The notes under the pieces: generated by a model
The model's database searches: none
Told to the model about the DNA's origin: nothing
The model's input: only the letters and a program-made list of their open reading frames with translations
Program-made: the position numbers and the translations under genes
Shown here: piece after piece, positions 32,363 through 35,336 of the stretch
How the letters are laid out: every line of letters starts with the position of its first letter
How positions within the stretch are numbered: position 1 is the stretch's first letter
Origin: Azospirillaceae bacterium
GTDB lineage: Bacteria > Pseudomonadota > Alphaproteobacteria > Azospirillales > Azospirillaceae
Direction of reading: 5' to 3'
Assembly (NCBI GenBank): GCA_031291675.1
Contig: JARLIO010000081.1
Span: forward strand, 1-35,336
DNA: 35,336 bases

Positions 32363-33142
32363 CTATGACGCGTCACCTCCATCCACGCCAACTTCATCCC
32401 TCTGTGTCAGCGTGGAAATGAAGCGCCGGGTGCGTTCATGGCGCGGGGTCGTGAATATTTCGCGGGCGGTGCCGGTCTCAACGATCATGCCGGCCTCGAG
32501 AAAAATGACGCGATCCGCAATCTTGGAGGCAAGCCGCAAATCATGGGTTGCCATCACCATGGTCGTGCCCTCGCGCGCCAGTTGGGCGAGAACGTCGACC
32601 ACTTCGCCTGACAATTCGGGATCGAGCGCCGATGTCGGTTCATCGCAAAGCAGGACGCGCGGCGAAGGCGCCAGCGCCCGCGCGATGGCAACGCGTTGTT
32701 GCTGGCCTCCCGAGAGCGTCGCGGGCCAAGCCTCCGCCTTGTGCGCCAGGCCCACTTTCTCCAGCAATGCCAAGGCCCGCGCCCGCGCCTTGTCCGCAGG
32801 CCATTTCAAAACCGTCGTCAGTCCCTCCATGACGTTGGCGAGAGCCGTCTGGTGCGGGAACAGTTGAAAATTCTGAAAGACCATGCCCGTCTGGCGTCGC
32901 AGCCGCCGCACGGCCTTGCCATCAACCTTGACGCCGCTTTGAAACACGATCGTCTCTTCACCAATGGTCAATTCACCGCTGGTTGGAATTTCGAGCAGAT
33001 TGATGCTGCGCAGCATTGTGCTCTTGCCACCGCCGGACGGACCGATCAAAGCCGTCACCGTCCCTTCCGCAATGACGGCGCTGACACCCTTCAGCGCAAC
33101 AAGAGCGCCGAAGCGTTTTTCGATATTTGTCAGCTTGATCAT
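32363..33142 (-). CDS. Polar amino-acid (cystine-type) ABC transporter ATPase
   Basis: The 259-aa ATPase has Walker A GPSGGGKST, signature LSGGQQQRVAIARAL, Walker B VLLCDEPTSALDPEL and the H-loop in ATHDLRLA. It is closest in pattern to TcyN/GlnQ-class proteins of the polar amino-acid uptake family. It overlaps the permease gene by 4 nt. It and its two neighbours are less GC-rich than the surrounding genes, suggesting later acquisition. Confidence 0.9.
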   Translation of the reverse strand: MIKLTNIEKRFGALVALKGVSAVIAEGTVTALIGPSGGGKSTMLRSINLLEIPTSGELTIGEETIVFQSGVKVDGKAVRRLRRQTGMVFQNFQLFPHQTALANVMEGLTTVLKWPADKARARALALLEKVGLAHKAEAWPATLSGGQQQRVAIARALAPSPRVLLCDEPTSALDPELSGEVVDVLAQLAREGTTMVMATHDLRLASKIADRVIFLEAGMIVETGTAREIFTTPRHERTRRFISTLTQRDEVGVDGGDAS

Positions 33143-33819
33143 GATTTCGCCTCAAGGAAACCGCCCGACCGGCCAAGACGGTGTTCCAGTCTGACCTGTA
33201 GAATCGAAAGAACCGAGCTGAGCGCGAGGTAGATCAAAGCGGCTTCGACATAGAGGATCATCGGCTCGTAGCTCGTGGCGACGATGCGTTGTGCGGCTCG
33301 AAAAAGCTCGGGAAGCGTGACCGCCGCCGCCAGCGAGGTGTCTTTCACCAACGAAATAAAGGTGTTGGACAAGGGTGGCACGGCAACGCGCGCGGCCTGC
33401 GGCAGGATCGTCCGGCGCATCGCCTGGCCCCAGCTCATGCCGATGGAATAGGCCGCCTCCCACTGTCCCTTCGGGACAGAGGCGATGACGGCGCGGATGA
33501 TTTCCGAGGTATAGGCGCCGACATTCAACGTAAAGCCGATCAACGCCGCCGGAAACGCATCCAGTACGATCCCGACGCTTGGCAAGCCGTAGAAGATGAT
33601 GAAGAGCTGCACGAGCAGTGGGGTGCCTCGCAACATCCACACATAGAAGCGCGCTGCCGCAATAGAGAGACGCCCCCCAAAGAGCCGGACAAGGGCAATG
33701 CCAAAGCCAAGCAGCAGGCCAAAGGTGAAAGAGAGCAGCGTCAGTGGAACGGTAAAAACCAGGGCTCCCCGCAGCAGAAAAGGGAAAGAGCTCGCCATCA
33801 ATGAAAGCCAATGCTGCAT
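33139..33819 (-). CDS. Cystine-type amino-acid ABC transporter permease
   Basis: The 226-aa permease has the HisM/TcyL pattern: LPFLLRGALVF-like first helix (here FPFLLRGALVFTVPLTLLSF), RGTPLLVQLFIIFYGLPSVG (about 63-82), the EAA loop KGQWEAAYSIGMSWGQAMRR and ILPQAARVAVPPLSNTFISL. Detailed similarity to E. coli TcyL (recalled, not searched) suggests L-cystine or a related amino acid. It likely forms a homodimer, since only one permease is present. It overlaps the ATPase gene by 4 nt. Confidence 0.88.
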   Translation of the reverse strand: MQHWLSLMASSFPFLLRGALVFTVPLTLLSFTFGLLLGFGIALVRLFGGRLSIAAARFYVWMLRGTPLLVQLFIIFYGLPSVGIVLDAFPAALIGFTLNVGAYTSEIIRAVIASVPKGQWEAAYSIGMSWGQAMRRTILPQAARVAVPPLSNTFISLVKDTSLAAAVTLPELFRAAQRIVATSYEPMILYVEAALIYLALSSVLSILQVRLEHRLGRSGGFLEAKS

Positions 33820-33851
33820 ATAATGTCTCGCCTATCAACGGACGAATACAA

Positions 33852-33879
33852 ATCAGCGGCCCGTTGAGAGGCCGCTGAT
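33852..33879 (-). terminator. Intercistronic hairpin between binding-protein and permease genes
   Basis: On the minus strand ATCAGCGGCC and GGCCGCTGAT form a perfect 10-bp stem around TCTCAACG, followed by TTTGTATT. Its place just after the binding-protein stop fits a leaky terminator or mRNA-stabilising hairpin. Either would let the binding protein be made in excess over the permease and ATPase. Confidence 0.65.
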
Positions 33880-33923
33880 CAACAAACAAAAGATCGCTTC
33901 TTGTACCCTGTCACCGGGAAGCG

Positions 33924-34697
33924 TTAGTGCGAGACGTCCTGACCGAAATACTTATCAGAAATTTTCTCGTAGGTCCCGTCAGCCTTGATGTCATCCAAGG
34001 CCTTGTTGATGGCAGCCAACAGTTGCGGCTCTCCCTTGCGGATGATCACCCCGGAGAAATCGGCATTGTCTTCGGTGGCGATGATCTTCACCGCAGCATC
34101 CGGTTTGTGTTTCTTGAAGTCAAGAAAAGACAAGCTGTCATTGATGGTAGCGTCGGCCCGGCCGTCAAGGACAAGGGCCACGGTTTGATCGAAGCCGTCA
34201 GCGCCAACCAGCTCGGCGCCATATTTGGTCGCGAGCGCGCCAAAATTGCTGGTCAATGTCTGCGCGGCTTTCCGCCCCTTGAGATCAGCGAAACCCTTCA
34301 CGTCCTTGTTGTCGTTGCGGACAATCAAGACCGCCTTGGACGCGATATAGGGCTTCGAGAAATCATACTTTGCTTTGCGGGCTTCGGTGATCCCGACCTC
34401 GTTGATGACACTGTCATAGCGGTTGGCATCCAGTCCGGCGATCAGGCCATCCCACTGCCCCTCGACAAATTCAGCCTTGACACCGAGCTTGGCTGCGATC
34501 GCCTGACCGATTTCAACGTCGAAGCCCACGAGCGCCCCGGAATCGTCGTGATAGGTGAAGGGCGCGTAGGTGCCTTCCGTGCCGATCTTGAGTGCACCGG
34601 CGGACTTGACGTGATCAAGATTTGACTGGGCATGGGCCCCGGTCATTGCGGCAAGCTGCAGCACCCCCACCAAAGCGAGTGACTTCAACCAGTTCAT
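33924..34697 (-). CDS. Periplasmic polar amino-acid (cystine-type) binding protein
   Basis: The 257-aa protein has a signal peptide (MNWLKSLALVGVLQLAAMTG...AHA, cut near residue 23) and a family-3 solute-binding fold: GALKIGTEGTYAPFTYHDDS, VGFDVEIGQAIAAKLGV, YDSVINEVGITEARKAKYDF, then FSKPY. The V-I-N-x-V-x-I-x-x-x-R-K-x-K-Y-D-F-S phrase recalls FliY/TcyJ, the E. coli cystine-binding protein. It has no cysteine, so it is soluble, not lipid-anchored. An AGGAGA site precedes the ATG. An AT-rich stretch at about 34770-34810 probably holds the promoter. Confidence 0.88.
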   Translation of the reverse strand: MNWLKSLALVGVLQLAAMTGAHAQSNLDHVKSAGALKIGTEGTYAPFTYHDDSGALVGFDVEIGQAIAAKLGVKAEFVEGQWDGLIAGLDANRYDSVINEVGITEARKAKYDFSKPYIASKAVLIVRNDNKDVKGFADLKGRKAAQTLTSNFGALATKYGAELVGADGFDQTVALVLDGRADATINDSLSFLDFKKHKPDAAVKIIATEDNADFSGVIIRKGEPQLLAAINKALDDIKADGTYEKISDKYFGQDVSH

Positions 34698-35103
34698 TCA
34701 GAGTCTCCTTTGCGGCGTTCGCGCCGGACAAACATGGCGCCGGGTGAGCATGAAGGATCTCTATAGGTTATTGGGTCGGGATATAAAATACTATTTCTAT
34801 AAATTTAGTGGCGCCGCTTTTCGAGACGTTCCGTGGCACAGCGCCAGGGGCACCATTGTCGACGTGACGCTGCTTCCCGCGAAGGTGGGGGCCCGCATTT
34901 TCATCGAGAGAGGCGTTTGCCAAACGGCCGCCCCCCCCCTGGAGACAGCAAACGATGCACCGCCATTTGGTGCTGCCCACCGGCTTCAGGGGACCCCAGG
35001 CAATAAAACCAACGGTCATTAGCTACCCACCGGGGTTTCCGACCCGCGAGGAATGAAACTTCGCAGTGGCGCGGGCCTCCGTGCCCGCGCCACTGTTTCT
35101 TTC
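34698..35103. other. Upstream region of the ABC operon, then repeat-derived sequence
   Basis: From 34698 to about 34830 the DNA is AT-rich (for example TATAAAATACTATTTC on the plus strand) and is the likely promoter of the ABC operon; I cannot fix -35 and -10 with confidence. Beyond about 34960 come degenerate copies of the edge repeat and the terminator hairpin. Open frames of 83-131 codons on both strands overlap each other and the repeats, and I do not regard them as genes. Confidence 0.4.
34971..35060 (+). repeat. Two degenerate copies of the repeat's block 1
   Basis: Plus-strand units starting near 34971 and 35021 share CCCACCGG and an A-rich end (AATAAAAC and GAATGAAAC) with block 1 of the edge repeat. 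The second unit is the closer match, with TTTCCGACCCGCGAGGAATG. They are spaced 50 nt apart, and the next unit (35105) lies about 85 nt on. Confidence 0.55.
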
Positions 35104-35104
35104 T
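35064..35104 (+). terminator. Strong intrinsic terminator
   Basis: CAGTGGCGCGGGC (35064-35076) pairs perfectly with GCCCGCGCCACTG (35083-35095) around a 6-nt loop, and is followed by TTTCTTTCT. It is a textbook plus-strand terminator, although no plus-strand gene is evident upstream, which suggests an untranslated transcript or a relic. Confidence 0.75.
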
Positions 35105-35246
35105 AGTTCCCCACCGGCCCTGGGGCCGACCCGCCTTGGATGAAACTGGCGGGATTATGGGTCTCTGATAATATAATTCCGCTGTTGGCACAGAGGTCGG
35201 TTTTTCTATGGTGCGGACGAGCCCGTGCTCTAGTTGGACCCGGAGC
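35105..35246 (+). repeat. Right-edge copy of the two-block repeat
   Basis: Block 1 (35105-35153) includes CCCCACCGG and a small hairpin CCCGCC...GGCGGG whose loop carries GGATGAAAC. Block 2 (35185-35246) contains TTGGCACAGAGGTCGGTT and GGTGCGGACGAGCCCG. The 31-nt middle differs completely from the left copy. The copy is oriented opposite to the one at 2-139, so both point outward from the window. Confidence 0.7.
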
Positions 35247-35289
35247 GCCTTGATTACCCCCATTGGCGCCAGGGAGCCGAAAGGTTCCC
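35245..35289 (+). ncRNA. Structured-RNA-like double hairpin at the right edge
   Basis: Directly after block 2 the plus strand has two consecutive hairpins: GCGCC (35245-35249) with GGCGC (35265-35269), then GGGAGCC-GAAA-GGTTCCC (35272-35289), a 7-bp stem (one G-U) closed by a GNRA tetraloop. This pattern is typical of large structured RNAs such as group II intron domain I or IS-associated omega RNAs. The window ends 47 nt later, so identity cannot be settled. An open frame (MVRTSPCSSW...) also crosses this segment and runs off the edge. Confidence 0.35.
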
Positions 35290-35336
35290 GGAGCACGTTT
35301 GTTAGAGTTCTTTTTCAGCGAGGTCTCCACGCTGAC

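Noticed and set aside
34744-35022. 92-codon plus-strand frame upstream of the terminator
   Set aside because: No ribosome binding site, mixed composition, lies across the promoter region of the ABC operon and repeat copies.
34971-35153. CRISPR array, because several units end in GAATGAAAC-like sequence
   Set aside because: Units are degenerate, spacing is irregular (about 50 and 85 nt), a terminator lies between two of them, and no cas gene is visible.
34901-35330. 75- and 131-codon minus-strand frames at the right edge as peptide precursors
   Set aside because: They overlap each other in different frames and run through repeat blocks. Their C-terminal likeness to the left copy follows from DNA repeat similarity, and the frame is not maintained across the repeat.

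Overview
The window is a 35.3 kb stretch of high-GC DNA that looks like the chromosome of an alphaproteobacterium, most likely a Rhodospirillales-type organism. This is inferred from gene order and protein character, not from a search. Supporting it are the rnd - kdsD - lptC - lptA - lptB - rpoN - hpf - ptsN block, the hsp20 + DUF1150 pair, the dapF - mtaB - ftsY operon, and tRNA genes with encoded CCA ends.

Layout. 1-1.1 kb: left-edge repeat, a truncated gene fragment, a lone PqqD-family gene and a gene-poor stretch. 1.1-2.35 kb: an unrecognised 418-aa protein with an HTH-like N-terminus (-). 2.7-5.9 kb: outer-membrane beta-barrel, Tat-exported 5'-nucleotidase-like metallophosphoesterase and periplasmic parvulin (+). 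6.0-7.7 kb: NicO-type Ni/Co transporter with its DUF1007 partner (-). 7.9-9.7 kb: membrane diguanylate cyclase (+). 9.7-12.7 kb: a PstS-like binding protein and a TPR + NodZ/FUT8-like glycosyltransferase (-). 13.15 kb: tRNA-Thr(CGT). 13.4-14.4 kb: heat-shock unit with a sigma-32-type promoter, a ROSE-like RNA thermometer, hsp20 and DUF1150 (+). 14.5-22.1 kb: the LPS-transport / sigma-54 / PTS-Ntr block (-). 22.3 kb: tRNA-Leu(CAG). 22.6-27.4 kb: NDUFA9-like reductase, pentapeptide-repeat protein, multi-pass GT-C-like membrane protein and GtrA flippase (+). 27.5-28.5 kb: Tat-exported alpha/beta hydrolase lacking its nucleophile serine (-). 28.7-32.2 kb: dapF-mtaB-ftsY (+). 32.4-34.7 kb: a cystine-type ABC transporter of visibly lower GC (-), probably acquired. 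34.7-35.3 kb: no convincing gene, but terminator hairpins and several copies of a structured repeat also present, inverted, at the left edge.

How the genes work together. kdsD supplies a KDO precursor and lptCAB exports LPS. rpoN and ptsN couple to nitrogen/PTS control, and hpf silences ribosomes. The GT-C-like protein and GtrA could decorate a surface polymer. The hsp20 unit appears to have two heat controls: sigma-32 transcription and an SD-occluding thermometer.

Most unusual signals: the inverted edge repeats (two conserved blocks around a non-homologous 25-31 nt segment, pointing outward, apparently cutting a gene at about 139), the ROSE-like thermometer at 13496-13512, the Ser-to-Ala hydrolase, an apparent one-base frameshift in the beta-barrel signal peptide, an enlarged LptA with a low-complexity insert, and a possibly leaderless dapF.
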